From the IMG/VR virus record IMGVR_UViG_3300042350_004528, positions 186,001 through 250,000 of that record: 64,000 bases of DNA; one strand, written 5' to 3'. Made by a program: the position numbers and the translations under genes. Position 1 is the stretch's first letter; each line of letters begins with the position of its first letter. The notes under the pieces are model-generated. The model worked only from the letters and a program-made list of their open reading frames with translations. It did no database searches and had not been told where the DNA came from. The DNA comes from a virus. Below, piece by piece: positions 20,876-28,979 of this stretch.

Positions 20876-21160
20876 ATGTCAAAGCCCACAGCAAAAGAAA
20901 CGGTAGAAACCGTAACCAATTACCTGAACAGTTTCTCGAGCAAAGAGAAGGAATTCATTGAGGAAATGAACAGGGAACATCGCACACTTCAACAGTCATT
21001 CACAAAACTATGTCTGGCATGGCTTGAGAACTGCGCCAATGAAGAATATCGTTTTGATGGAAGGAATGAAGCGAGTCACACTGTATCGAAGGAACTCGTT
21101 GAGAACTTCAAGTGGAACAAGGATGGTTTCAAACCATCTGAATTCTTACCCTGTATATAA
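20876..21160 (+). CDS. Helical unknown phage protein (94 aa)
   Basis: Starts MSKPTAKETVETVTNYLNSF. Pattern KEFIEEMNREHRTLQQSFTK then LAWLENCA resembles a helical family of hypothetical proteins I have seen in many phages. Confidence 0.7.
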   Translation: MSKPTAKETVETVTNYLNSFSSKEKEFIEEMNREHRTLQQSFTKLCLAWLENCANEEYRFDGRNEASHTVSKELVENFKWNKDGFKPSEFLPCI

Positions 21161-21197
21161 AAAAAAGAGGGGACTTTTACATCCCCTCATTTTTTAT
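21159..21197. terminator. Bidirectional terminator between convergent genes
   Basis: GAGGGGA / TCCCCTC stem with A- and T-runs. Confidence 0.85.
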
Positions 21198-21364
21198 TGT
21201 ACCGAGTCTGTGGTTGTGGAAACATTCGTAGTGTCTACGCTTGTGGTATCGGTAACAACAGCGGTTGAGTCCGTAGCTGTTGTTGACTCGGTGGATTCCG
21301 ATCCGCAAGATACAACTGTCAACATTGAAGCGACAATTGCAAGTGTCATGAGAATTCTTTTCAT
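21194..21364 (-). CDS. Small Thr/Ser-rich lipoprotein (56 aa), opposite strand
   Basis: Starts MKRILMTLAIVASMLTVVSC, a lipoprotein signal with VVSC lipobox; the mature part is almost only Ser, Thr, Asp and Val (STTATDSTAVV...). The only minus-strand gene between 18.5 and 27.4 kb. Upstream only a weak -7-like TATCTATTTTTTG is seen. Possible surface-exposed spacer or superinfection factor (inference). Confidence 0.7.
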   Translation of the reverse strand: MKRILMTLAIVASMLTVVSCGSESTESTTATDSTAVVTDTTSVDTTNVSTTTDSVQ

Positions 21365-21420
21365 GTCCACAATATTAAACAAAAAATAGATAAATGTCAA
21401 GCAAATTAGACAAAAAAAAA

Positions 21421-21452
21421 TTTGCAGGTTAAAAAAATTACATTTACATTTG
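21421..21452 (+). promoter_or_regulatory. Promoter of the 21471-21815 gene
   Basis: -33 TTTGCAGG, -7 TACATTTG. Confidence 0.85.
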
Positions 21453-21470
21453 TATTCAAAATCAAAAGCA

Positions 21471-21815
21471 ATGAAATATAAACAGCAAGCTCCAATTGAT
21501 GATTGGTCAGACATCGACAAGTGCATCAAGAATTCTGAAATCAACCTGAAACATTTACAGGACATTGACAAAGCTCAGGAAGCCAAAGGTGAACCCTTAC
21601 TTTACCGTTACTTTTACAGGCCTGTCGCTGACGGTCGAGCTTGGTATCAGGTGACGAAGGTTACATCTAGAACAGCTACCGTCACATGGTGCGCAGGGAT
21701 TTGTCTTGACGACTATGTTGATATGATGTTGGGTGAGGAAGCTACGATATCTCGCGGCATGATTGAGAACATGGTGAATGGAAGAATTGCACTTGAAAAA
21801 TTATTTGCACATTAA
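21471..21815 (+). CDS. Unknown protein (114 aa) ending in the next promoter
   Basis: Starts MKYKQQAPIDDWSDIDKCIK and ends LEKLFAH, with FAH-stop read from the next -33 box. Central segment WYQVTKVTSRTATVTWCAGI looks like a small beta barrel. Confidence 0.7.
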   Translation: MKYKQQAPIDDWSDIDKCIKNSEINLKHLQDIDKAQEAKGEPLLYRYFYRPVADGRAWYQVTKVTSRTATVTWCAGICLDDYVDMMLGEEATISRGMIENMVNGRIALEKLFAH

Positions 21816-21835
21816 ATTTTTTCCATTTATATTTG
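21804..21835 (+). promoter_or_regulatory. Promoter of the 21861-22484 gene
   Basis: -33 TTTGCACA, -7 TATATTTG. Confidence 0.85.
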
Positions 21836-21860
21836 TATTCATAAATCAAAAACAAAATAT

Positions 21861-22484
21861 ATGCACAAAGGAGTAATCTTATTAGTAAAAGCGGATGACC
21901 GCGATGACGCCATTGGCCAAGCCAACGAGTTTCTTGACCACTATGGGGATGGCGATGTATGGGATTGGTTCGTAATCGGTGGCCGTTGGAGCGGTAACCT
22001 GAACACCCTATCGAAAACTTTCTACGAGAAAGCAAAGGTTCTTTTCGAACAAGCATATCCAAATGAGGATAGCCCATTCTTGTCAACCAAAATGGTTGAG
22101 GAGCAAGCACAGGGTTTGCAAGAGATTTGGGAAAGCATTGGCGGGAAAGGTCAGAACCCATATTCTCGCAGCAGTTATATCAGTGACGGATTTGAGGATG
22201 ATTGTCTCCCGTTGACTGATTGCATTCCCGTCATTCAGGATTGGAAGAAAGATATGGTGGCGGAGGCTGAAACCATTTGGAATAAAATGATTGAGGCCAA
22301 GAAAGATAGTGCGGACAAGTACGATATGTCAGGGTACTACGCAGGTATCTATCGTGACTTAAAGTATGATAATTTCTCTTTCGAGAGTAATGTCTACGAT
22401 GTCGTCAATCACACGAACGACCCCTCGCAGGCTTTGGAGAACCCCGAGCAGTGGTGGGCGGTTCAAATTGATATGCACAATTAA
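21861..22484 (+). CDS. Unknown phage protein (207 aa)
   Basis: Starts MHKGVILLVKADDRDDAIGQ. Contains VWDWFVIGGRWSG, a segment I recognise from conserved hypothetical proteins of large phages, where it sits in a presumed ferredoxin-like fold. No catalytic residues evident. Confidence 0.75.
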   Translation: MHKGVILLVKADDRDDAIGQANEFLDHYGDGDVWDWFVIGGRWSGNLNTLSKTFYEKAKVLFEQAYPNEDSPFLSTKMVEEQAQGLQEIWESIGGKGQNPYSRSSYISDGFEDDCLPLTDCIPVIQDWKKDMVAEAETIWNKMIEAKKDSADKYDMSGYYAGIYRDLKYDNFSFESNVYDVVNHTNDPSQALENPEQWWAVQIDMHN

Positions 22485-22506
22485 TATTCCTCTTATCATT
22501 CCACAA

Positions 22507-22539
22507 AGGGGAGGTTTTTAAAATCTCCCTTTTTTTTTA
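22507..22539 (+). terminator. Rho-independent terminator
   Basis: AGGGGAG / CTCCCT stem and T9. Confidence 0.8.
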
Positions 22540-22572
22540 TCACATTTGTAAAATCAATTAATAACAGAGCAT

Positions 22573-22680
22573 ATGTCTAAGTCAGTAAAAGTAAAAATCA
22601 CGAAGAGTACATTCAAGTATGTAAGCAAACCAACAACTAAACAGGGCCGTGTGCCAAAACCCTCATCCAAAAAAAGATAG
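22573..22680 (+). CDS. Very basic microprotein (35 aa)
   Basis: Starts MSKSVKVKITKSTFKYVSKP and ends PSSKKR: about one third Lys/Arg, no hydrophobic segment. No canonical promoter directly upstream (only a CACATTTG). Could bind nucleic acid; also could be a chance ORF, hence modest confidence. Confidence 0.5.
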   Translation: MSKSVKVKITKSTFKYVSKPTTKQGRVPKPSSKKR

Positions 22681-22687
22681 ATTCACA

Positions 22688-22719
22688 TTTGCAAGTTAAA
22701 AAAATTATACTTATCTTTG
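22688..22719 (+). promoter_or_regulatory. Promoter of the 22741-22995 gene
   Basis: -33 TTTGCAAG, -7 TATCTTTG. Confidence 0.85.
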
Positions 22720-22740
22720 TCCCAATCAAAACAAAATAAT

Positions 22741-22995
22741 ATGGAACTTTTAGTTGGAACCAACCTTGAGGTTATGAGTAGGACAATTTACATCGCCGTT
22801 GATGTACAATTTGACAAGAACGGTGAAACCTACGAGGCTAATCTCACCTGTTGTTTATCGGAAGATATAAACATTGGATTTGATTCCTGGGATATCACAA
22901 TTGCAAACGAGGAAGAACTTCCTGAGTTAACGGCGGAAGAAACTGAGCAACTTAAAGAATTTGCAAAAAAATATGCCCAAGTACTTGCAAATTAA
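22741..22995 (+). CDS. Unknown acidic protein (84 aa) ending in the next promoter
   Basis: Starts MELLVGTNLEVMSRTIYIAV, ends YAQVLAN, with the LAN-stop codons in the 22984-23015 promoter. Confidence 0.7.
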   Translation: MELLVGTNLEVMSRTIYIAVDVQFDKNGETYEANLTCCLSEDINIGFDSWDITIANEEELPELTAEETEQLKEFAKKYAQVLAN

Positions 22996-23015
22996 ATTTA
23001 TTACACTTATATTTG
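22984..23015 (+). promoter_or_regulatory. Promoter of the 23035-23649 gene
   Basis: -33 CTTGCAAA, -7 TATATTTG. Confidence 0.85.
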
Positions 23016-23034
23016 TAACCTAAATCAAAACAAT

Positions 23035-23649
23035 ATGTCAAAAGTATTCAAAGTAACTTCAGGTACAATGGTGTGTTCCGACCCTTGTTACGAAATCCCG
23101 ACTTGGTGTCAGGGTATCGTGAGTAATGTGAAAAACGGAAATTGGGAAGCGGGTATTGAAACTTCCGATGAAGGCTCTTGGGGTGAGCGTATCGCTCGTC
23201 TTTGGGTTTACAACTTGGAAGCGGCTATCAAAGACCCAAGTATAGTTAAAGCCATTGAGAATGGTGGTGGACACGAAATGCCTTTCAGTGCGGGTGTTGA
23301 TAGTGGTCAGTTCGGTTTCTTCGACCACGCCAACTATCGCAAAGATGATAGTGCGAAAGATTTACCACAATACGACTTCGGTGGTGACTTTGGAATGGGT
23401 ACTAACGAGGGTGATGCTTGGTATGGTGCTTGTTGTCATTTAACACTTGGTGAAGAAAATTGGGGTGTCCTACCAAATGGTGTTGTTTCTTCTTCAGGAT
23501 ATGGTGATGGCTCTTATGCAGTCACAGGTATCAAGAACGATGAGGGTGAGTATGTTGCGTTCTGCATTGTCTTTATCGGTAACGATGATGAGGAGGATAA
23601 CGATGATTTGGATTGGGGTGATTGGAACGAAACTACCGATGAGGATTAA
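23035..23649 (+). CDS. Unknown phage protein (204 aa)
   Basis: Starts MSKVFKVTSGTMVCSDPCYE. The SDPCYE motif near residue 15 followed by GxWxA and DSGQFGFFD segments marks a family of hypothetical proteins with a predicted beta fold found in phages and plasmids. Asp-rich tail. Role unknown. Confidence 0.75.
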   Translation: MSKVFKVTSGTMVCSDPCYEIPTWCQGIVSNVKNGNWEAGIETSDEGSWGERIARLWVYNLEAAIKDPSIVKAIENGGGHEMPFSAGVDSGQFGFFDHANYRKDDSAKDLPQYDFGGDFGMGTNEGDAWYGACCHLTLGEENWGVLPNGVVSSSGYGDGSYAVTGIKNDEGEYVAFCIVFIGNDDEEDNDDLDWGDWNETTDED

Positions 23650-23667
23650 ATTGGGTTTTTAGGTTGG

Positions 23668-23700
23668 AGCCTCCTGATCAATTCAGGGGGCTTTTTTTTT
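23668..23700 (+). terminator. Strong rho-independent terminator
   Basis: GCCTCCTGA / TCAGGGGGC stem followed by T9. Confidence 0.9.
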
Positions 23701-23709
23701 CTTAAAAAA

Positions 23710-23741
23710 TTTGCATATTAAATTTATTTCATTTATCTTTG
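23710..23741 (+). promoter_or_regulatory. Promoter of the 23764-24342 gene
   Basis: -33 TTTGCATA, -7 TATCTTTG. Confidence 0.85.
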
Positions 23742-23763
23742 CATTCATAAAATCAAAAACAAA

Positions 23764-24342
23764 ATGAATATTTTACCAAAATCAATTACTGACCGAGTGT
23801 CAATCAAGAATGTGAAAGAAAACTTCGGACACGACTTGGGTGGTTTCTTCTGCGACATCTACTTCGACAACAAGAAAGTAGGTTACCTGAACAATGATGG
23901 TTGGGGTGGTTGCCCTGACATTCGTACCTATGGTTTCGATGCAAAGCACAAAGCGATGATGAAATCATTTGAGGACTTCCTGACCGAGCAGAACTTCGCC
24001 CAGTTTGTTGCTGATGATTACAACAAACCGCACCCGCAAATGCCCAATGGTAAGAATGATTGGGTTGCTGATGATTTCAGGTTTGACAGCCAAGTTGAAT
24101 TCCTTTGTGAACGCCTGAACTTTATGAAAAGTATTGAACGCCAAACAAAGAAAGCAATCCTTTATGGTAACCCTCGTTCAACCAATTACAAGATAGTATC
24201 TTGGAAAGGTGCAAAGACACTTGAAGATGTTGTGAAGAGTATCGGTAATGCTCGTTTCAAGGTTGTTGTTGATGGTATCAAAGCCAAACTTGTTGAGGGG
24301 GAAATGATTTACAACACAAACCTCGAAAAGTTTTTGCAATAA
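23764..24342 (+). CDS. Unknown protein (192 aa)
   Basis: Starts MNILPKSITDRVSIKNVKEN. Segment FCDIYFDNKKVGYLNNDGWG is beta-rich and followed by a helical middle. Family not named; similar in style to other hypothetical phage proteins here. Confidence 0.7.
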   Translation: MNILPKSITDRVSIKNVKENFGHDLGGFFCDIYFDNKKVGYLNNDGWGGCPDIRTYGFDAKHKAMMKSFEDFLTEQNFAQFVADDYNKPHPQMPNGKNDWVADDFRFDSQVEFLCERLNFMKSIERQTKKAILYGNPRSTNYKIVSWKGAKTLEDVVKSIGNARFKVVVDGIKAKLVEGEMIYNTNLEKFLQ

Positions 24343-24344
24343 AA

Positions 24345-24376
24345 TTTGCACATTAAATTTATTTCACTTATCTTTG
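24345..24376 (+). promoter_or_regulatory. Promoter of the 24399-25016 gene
   Basis: -33 TTTGCACA, -7 TATCTTTG. Confidence 0.85.
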
Positions 24377-24398
24377 TACCAACAAAATCAAAAAACAT

Positions 24399-25016
24399 AT
24401 GGGATATTCAACCGATTTCTTTGGCTCATTGTCTTTGAGCCGACCAGCGACCATCGTAGAGAAGAACTACTTGGATAAACTCGCTGACACTCGCAGAATG
24501 AAACGCGATGTTAACAAACTCATGGAACTCTACAAAGGGGAACATGGCAATCCATTTGCTAAAGACAAGAACAACCCTGACGATATCTATGGTTTCAAAG
24601 GGGAATACTTTGTTGGGGCAGATGGTTTCAAGGGTCAGAATGGCGATGATAGTGTTATCGACCACAACAGCGCCAGTGGCGAGATTGGATGGGGAGAATA
24701 CAAAGGCGATTGGGTTTTGCGTGATAAATTACAAACCGAACTCAACGCTGATAAAATCAAACAGCCAGGTCTTTGGTTGCAATGGGTGCTTAACGAGGAT
24801 GGTACTGAACTATCATGGGATGGTAACGAAAAGTTTTACCACTACACCGAATGGTTGCAGTATCTTATCGCCCATTTCTTTGAGCCATGGGGTATCAAAC
24901 TCAATGGCGAGATTGAATGGGTTGGCGAGGACAGCAATGACCGAGGAAAGATTGTTGTGTCCGACAACCATGTTGAAATTCTTGACGCTGTTATAGGATA
25001 TCAGAAGAGGGGTTAA
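24399..25016 (+). CDS. Unknown phage protein (205 aa)
   Basis: Starts MGYSTDFFGSLSLSRPATIV. The opening GYSTDFxGxLxLSRPLT is a recognisable signature of a family of conserved hypothetical phage proteins; later GLWLQWVLNEDGTELSWDGN and FYHYTEWLQYLI fit it. No activity known. Confidence 0.75.
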   Translation: MGYSTDFFGSLSLSRPATIVEKNYLDKLADTRRMKRDVNKLMELYKGEHGNPFAKDKNNPDDIYGFKGEYFVGADGFKGQNGDDSVIDHNSASGEIGWGEYKGDWVLRDKLQTELNADKIKQPGLWLQWVLNEDGTELSWDGNEKFYHYTEWLQYLIAHFFEPWGIKLNGEIEWVGEDSNDRGKIVVSDNHVEILDAVIGYQKRG

Positions 25017-25028
25017 TCCCCTCTTTTC
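25008..25028 (+). terminator. Rho-independent terminator
   Basis: AGAGGGG / CCCCTCT stem then TTTTCC, overlapping the stop codon. Confidence 0.8.
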
Positions 25029-25066
25029 CTGAATTCTGGATCGGATCAAAAAAAAATGTAAAAAAG

Positions 25067-25098
25067 TTTGCGTATTAAATTTATTCCACTTATCTTTG
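25067..25098 (+). promoter_or_regulatory. Promoter of the DUF932 gene
   Basis: -33 TTTGCGTA, -7 TATCTTTG. Confidence 0.85.
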
Positions 25099-25123
25099 TA
25101 TCATAATTAAAAACCAAAATAAA

Positions 25124-25936
25124 ATGTACGAACTCGAAAAAATCAAAGAACTTGCACCTGCGGCTTTCCGTATGCCTGAAGACGGTGCTCAGGACGGTGT
25201 GTCAAAGCACTACCAATTCATGACCACCGCTGAAATCATTGACGGTCTTGGTGGAATGGGTTGGGATGTTCACTCGGCTATGCAACAAAAGTCGAAGAAG
25301 AACCCTGAAACCACAAAGCACATGTTGCGCTTCCGTAATGACAACTACGGTTCACTGGGTGTTAAGGGGAATGTTCCTGAAATCCTGTTAGTGAATTCTC
25401 ACGACCGCACAACCTCATTGAACTTTCATGTGGGTATCTTCCGCATCATCTGTTCGAACGGCTTGGTGGTTGCTGATGAAACATTCAACAAGTTCCGTAT
25501 TCGTCACATGGGTACAACATTCGATGAGGTTAAGGGATTAATCAACAACATCACTGAGAACCTACCAACTGTGTTCAATACAATCAACCGCTTCGAGGGT
25601 GTGATTATGAGTGAGGAGGCACAAACCGAGTTCGCTATGCGAGCATTCGCTATCCGCTTCCCTGAGTACATCAACCCAAAGACAAACGCTTTGGACACCA
25701 AGAAAGTAATGAAGAATGTATCAGTTGATGAAATCCTGAAAGCAGTTCGTCCTGAGGACAATGGCCCTGACTTGTGGAGAGTTTACAACCGAGTTCAGGA
25801 GAAACTCATCAAGGGTGGCTTCCAACATCAAGGCGAGGGGCAGAAGCCTCGTGCTTCACGCCCTATCAGCAACATTCGTATGAATGTCCTGATTAACAAA
25901 GGCCTGTGGAACTTGGCGGAGGAGTTCGCTAACTAA
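25124..25936 (+). CDS. DUF932 family protein (270 aa)
   Basis: Starts MYELEKIKELAPAAFRMPED. The segment EILLVNSHDRTTSLNFHVGI followed by FRIICSNGLVVAD is the core DUF932 signature of phage and plasmid proteins (usually 250-350 aa). Function not known; often found among early replication-region genes. Confidence 0.85.
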   Translation: MYELEKIKELAPAAFRMPEDGAQDGVSKHYQFMTTAEIIDGLGGMGWDVHSAMQQKSKKNPETTKHMLRFRNDNYGSLGVKGNVPEILLVNSHDRTTSLNFHVGIFRIICSNGLVVADETFNKFRIRHMGTTFDEVKGLINNITENLPTVFNTINRFEGVIMSEEAQTEFAMRAFAIRFPEYINPKTNALDTKKVMKNVSVDEILKAVRPEDNGPDLWRVYNRVQEKLIKGGFQHQGEGQKPRASRPISNIRMNVLINKGLWNLAEEFAN

Positions 25937-25955
25937 CTCACAATACACTTGAAAG

Positions 25956-25986
25956 AAAGGGGGAAGAAATTCCCTCTTTTTTTTTG
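25956..25986 (+). terminator. Rho-independent terminator
   Basis: GGGGGAA / TTCCCTC stem and T-run merging with the next promoter. Confidence 0.75.
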
Positions 25987-26014
25987 CACATTAAATTTAA
26001 TTTACTTATCTTTG
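25983..26014 (+). promoter_or_regulatory. Promoter of the 26038-26839 pair
   Basis: -33 TTTGCACA, -7 TATCTTTG. Confidence 0.85.
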
Positions 26015-26037
26015 TTATCGAAATCAAAAACAATAAT

Positions 26038-26607
26038 ATGAAGTTACTTAATTTTGTGATGGTCGCCAAACACCTGACAGGTGACAGCGAAGTTTATTTC
26101 TTTCCTACAAAGGAGGAAGCAAGAACATTCTACAACAACAGAGTTAAACCGCTGTTGGATATTTGTATGAAGAACGAATTGGAGGAAGATGAGGCGTACT
26201 CATTCGGACAAACCAAAGATTGTGTTCGTTTCGATTGTGGTTACGATGAGGAACTTGATGCGATGCTTAACGAGTGTAATCATTACTATCGTGTGGACAG
26301 CGTTGAAGTTCCTGAAAATGTTACACACTATGTGGCTGACTTTTCCGAGTGGGTTGATGAGAGTGTTATCGAGTTCCACACCGAACAACAGGCAAAGGAA
26401 GTTTGGAACGATAAGATTGATGAGGAAATCAGGTTGGCTTCCGAGTATCATGGGATTGAGATTAGCAGACATCACCAAGAAACTTGGGAAGATAAATCAG
26501 GTATGACCTTGTTTCAGGAAACACATTACAGCGATATGTATTCCGATGCTTACTTTGGTCATTCAATGGATATGACTTGGACATTCAGGATTGGACAAAT
26601 AAATTAA
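26038..26607 (+). CDS. Unknown acidic protein (189 aa)
   Basis: Starts MKLLNFVMVAKHLTGDSEVY. N-terminal FFPTKEEARTFYNNRVKPLL suggests an alpha/beta domain; the rest is Glu/Asp-rich with many His. Not recognised. Confidence 0.7.
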   Translation: MKLLNFVMVAKHLTGDSEVYFFPTKEEARTFYNNRVKPLLDICMKNELEEDEAYSFGQTKDCVRFDCGYDEELDAMLNECNHYYRVDSVEVPENVTHYVADFSEWVDESVIEFHTEQQAKEVWNDKIDEEIRLASEYHGIEISRHHQETWEDKSGMTLFQETHYSDMYSDAYFGHSMDMTWTFRIGQIN

Positions 26608-26611
26608 TCTT

Positions 26612-26839
26612 ATGGCGATAAAAATCATTTACTACTCGGAGGTTATAGATAACTGGGGTAGAACAGAAAGTTCAATGAAAGGTGATATCATCTTCGCGGC
26701 CCTGAACAATGTTGAGGACTGGACTGACGATATGATGTTCGAGGGTGATGACGGTCGCAAGTATTCAATAGATGAGCTTGCAGGTAAAGAAGTTTGTGTA
26801 CCAGACATCGGGATATTCACCGTACCAGAAGAAGAATAA
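26612..26839 (+). CDS. Unknown acidic protein (75 aa)
   Basis: Starts MAIKIIYYSEVIDNWGRTES, 4 bp after the preceding stop, ends VPEEE before the 26843 terminator. Confidence 0.7.
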   Translation: MAIKIIYYSEVIDNWGRTESSMKGDIIFAALNNVEDWTDDMMFEGDDGRKYSIDELAGKEVCVPDIGIFTVPEEE

Positions 26840-26842
26840 TTA

Positions 26843-26870
26843 ACGGGGCTTAAAAGCCCCTTTATTTTTT
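26843..26870 (+). terminator. Rho-independent terminator
   Basis: GGGGCT / AGCCCC stem followed by a T-rich run. Confidence 0.85.
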
Positions 26871-26896
26871 TATCTGGGACGTTATATTTATCATGG

Positions 26897-27379
26897 ATGG
26901 TGAAGTCCCAGATTTTAAATGAGAGATCTTTTGATATAACAGACGGTGAACGATATTTAATTGTCGTGATCACCCCAGATAGATCGTACTCAGTTTTCAC
27001 CAGAAAGTACCAGAGCAAACCAGTTGTCTCTGTGGAATTCAAAGAAGCAAAACTTTATAAGGAGCTGAAGACAGCTCAGAATGTTGTGAAGGAAATCTTC
27101 CAGAACAATGAACACTACCAGGAATCTGTAATAAAGATATTCCAGGTGAAGGATCTATTCGAACCCAGATATTTTGTACAGTATATTAAAAAAGCTTACA
27201 TGAATTCTCCTGAGCTTAAGTGTTACATCGACTGGTACGTGATCGGCGAGAACCAGGTTGATACTTATCTGGATTACAGCGAAGCTCAAAAACATCTGGA
27301 CAAATACAAACGCGATCTACTTGAATTCTATTACAGCCAGATCATGAACATCAGGAGCTTCGACTTAAAAAAAATATAA
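26897..27379 (+). CDS. Unknown protein (160 aa)
   Basis: Starts MVKSQILNERSFDITDGERY. Codon use here shifts (AGA/AGG, CTG, GATC-containing codons) relative to the genes on the left, and no canonical promoter precedes it. Lys/Tyr-rich helices in the C-terminal half. Confidence 0.7.
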   Translation: MVKSQILNERSFDITDGERYLIVVITPDRSYSVFTRKYQSKPVVSVEFKEAKLYKELKTAQNVVKEIFQNNEHYQESVIKIFQVKDLFEPRYFVQYIKKAYMNSPELKCYIDWYVIGENQVDTYLDYSEAQKHLDKYKRDLLEFYYSQIMNIRSFDLKKI

Positions 27380-27412
27380 AAAAAAACGGCTCCATTTCTG
27401 GAACCGTCTCTT
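27376..27412. terminator. Terminator between convergent genes
   Basis: ACGGcTCC / GGAaCCGT stem with A-run on the left, serving mainly the minus-strand 27436-27687 gene. Confidence 0.75.
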
Positions 27413-27435
27413 CACCACTAAATCAAAAACAAAAA

Positions 27436-27687
27436 TCAATACTGGTAGTATGTGTATTCAATTGTGTCCCCCACCCTGTAACGGGCATGTTGAGGATCAA
27501 CTGTAACTGGAGCTGTGCTGTCCCAGAATTCATATCGGTAGCGCTTCTTGTAATTCAGTGTTGTTGGATCGTACTGTTCGATCGTGTCAACTTTCTTAAT
27601 CACATGTGGCACCACATGAATTGACTTCGGTGGTCTCTGGACACACCCTGTCACCAGGACAGTGAATACAAATATTAGTTTACGCAC
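27436..27687 (-). CDS. Small lipoprotein (83 aa)
   Basis: With GTG as start it reads (M)RKLIFVFTVLVTGCVQRPPK, an ideal lipoprotein signal with lipobox VTGC; an ATG 15 bp upstream (MYLPKV...) is possible. Overlaps the stop of 27680-27913 by 8 bp with the GTG. The mature part is beta-like and Tyr-rich. Envelope-anchored, function unknown. Confidence 0.7.
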   Translation of the reverse strand: MRKLIFVFTVLVTGCVQRPPKSIHVVPHVIKKVDTIEQYDPTTLNYKKRYRYEFWDSTAPVTVDPQHARYRVGDTIEYTYYQY

Positions 27688-27913
27688 CTTTGGTAAATAC
27701 ATCTGGGTTTTCAAAATCAGTTTCAGTATCCAGAAACATGAATGAATCCTCCAACTCCTCATCGGTGAGTTTAACATCTTCCGACAAAGAATTCAGAAAG
27801 TCCATTGCTTCCCGTTTGCTGTTGAAATACTTGTAGTCTGTGTTGTCCTCATTCATAAGGTACTCCAAACCATTTAACGATATGCCCTCAATGGGTCTTC
27901 CAATTATTATCAT
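27680..27913 (-). CDS. Unknown acidic protein (77 aa)
   Basis: Starts MIIIGRPIEGISLNGLEYLM with later YFNSKREAMDFLNSL, a pattern seen in small phage proteins. First gene of the pair driven by 27918-27949, with 4 nt between -7 box and ATG. Confidence 0.7.
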   Translation of the reverse strand: MIIIGRPIEGISLNGLEYLMNEDNTDYKYFNSKREAMDFLNSLSEDVKLTDEELEDSFMFLDTETDFENPDVFTKGA

Positions 27914-27917
27914 ATGA

Positions 27918-27949
27918 CAAAGGTAATTTAAATTTATTTAATATGCAAG
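27918..27949 (-). promoter_or_regulatory. Promoter of the 27436-27913 pair
   Basis: -33 CTTGCATA, -7 TACCTTTG. Confidence 0.8.
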
Positions 27950-27950
27950 A

Positions 27951-27983
27951 AACTGGGGAAGTTTTTTTCTCCCCCAGTTAATT
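27951..27983 (-). terminator. Rho-independent terminator
   Basis: AACTGGGG / CCCCCAGTT stem; ends the Api92-like gene. Confidence 0.75.
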
Positions 27984-27991
27984 TTATTACA

Positions 27992-28837
27992 TTATTCCCA
28001 AGGTGTATCAAAGTTATCGAATGGGTTTTCTGGGAAGCAAGAGTTCTCATCATTCCATTCTTCTTCCGAAATTACATTTCCGTCCTCACCAACATAAACT
28101 CTTTGTTCAACATTGTAGTTATATACAACGCCATCCAAAACATATTCTGGTTCACCCTCCGCTAACATAAGTTCACCATCCTCGCTGTAAGCACAACCCG
28201 CGAACCAGTTTCCAGTTTCCATAAACACCAGTTTGAAGTTCAAGTTCGGAAACATTTTGATAACTTTTCCCAACCAGTTGATTGGTGGCGACCAGGCGGA
28301 GTTGAAGTTAATTGTAATATAGTTTTCGTTATCTGTATCGAAACCCATTTCCTCTGACGAGCAATCCCACTTTGTTCCCCAGTTCATAACATTCCAGTCG
28401 TACCAGTTGTCAGTCCCATACTCTTCAATAAGAGCCTCTCGCTTCTCTTCTGTACCATTGGCACATTCAATTAGTTCTGGAATTTCAATTGGTATCTTTG
28501 CTTCATTCAATTGGTTGTTGATGAAGTCCCTGTCGGTTTTGTCTGTGGTCTCCAGAAGTTTTTTCTCCAGATCAGCGATCAACTCTTGTTGTTTCTCGAT
28601 ACGATTTTTTGCGTGGTTCACATCCCACTCGTTCACCCATTCACAATCACGAGGTGGTGATATGGTTCTGGAAAGTGGTTCTGGTGTCGGTAAGTAGTTC
28701 GACATTCTCCAGACAAGTTCTGTTTCACCTGTTTTGCTGTAACGCACAGGTTCTTCGGTAATTCCCATTGCAAGGAATTGTTTGAATTCTTTGGTATCAC
28801 CCGATACCTCTAAACGATTTTCGCACCAGTTTGGCAT
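27992..28837 (-). CDS. Api92-like ferredoxin-fold protein (281 aa)
   Basis: Starts MPNWCENRLEVSGDTKEFKQ, the MPNWCxNxLxVxG opening of the Api92/DUF1281 family, and shows the later INFNSAWSPPINWLGKVIKM segment typical of it. The family is common in phages and plasmids and of unknown function. ATG at 28837 chosen over an upstream in-frame one that would lie in the promoter. It contains an inserted charged coiled coil (about residues 75-115). Confidence 0.85.
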   Translation of the reverse strand: MPNWCENRLEVSGDTKEFKQFLAMGITEEPVRYSKTGETELVWRMSNYLPTPEPLSRTISPPRDCEWVNEWDVNHAKNRIEKQQELIADLEKKLLETTDKTDRDFINNQLNEAKIPIEIPELIECANGTEEKREALIEEYGTDNWYDWNVMNWGTKWDCSSEEMGFDTDNENYITINFNSAWSPPINWLGKVIKMFPNLNFKLVFMETGNWFAGCAYSEDGELMLAEGEPEYVLDGVVYNYNVEQRVYVGEDGNVISEEEWNDENSCFPENPFDNFDTPWE

Positions 28838-28862
28838 AGTATATTGTTTTTGATTTCGAGAG

Positions 28863-28894
28863 CAAATATACACCATATATTTTTAACTCGCAAA
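28863..28894 (-). promoter_or_regulatory. Promoter of the Api92-like gene
   Basis: -33 TTTGCGAG, -7 TATATTTG; divergent from 28925. Confidence 0.8.
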
Positions 28895-28924
28895 CTTTAT
28901 CACAAAAAACTTTTTTCATTTTTA

Positions 28925-28956
28925 TTTGCACATTAAATTTATTGCACTTATCTTTG
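28925..28956 (+). promoter_or_regulatory. Promoter of the GP88 gene
   Basis: -33 TTTGCACA, -7 TATCTTTG. Confidence 0.85.
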
Positions 28957-28979
28957 TGTCGAAATCAAAAATAAAAATC

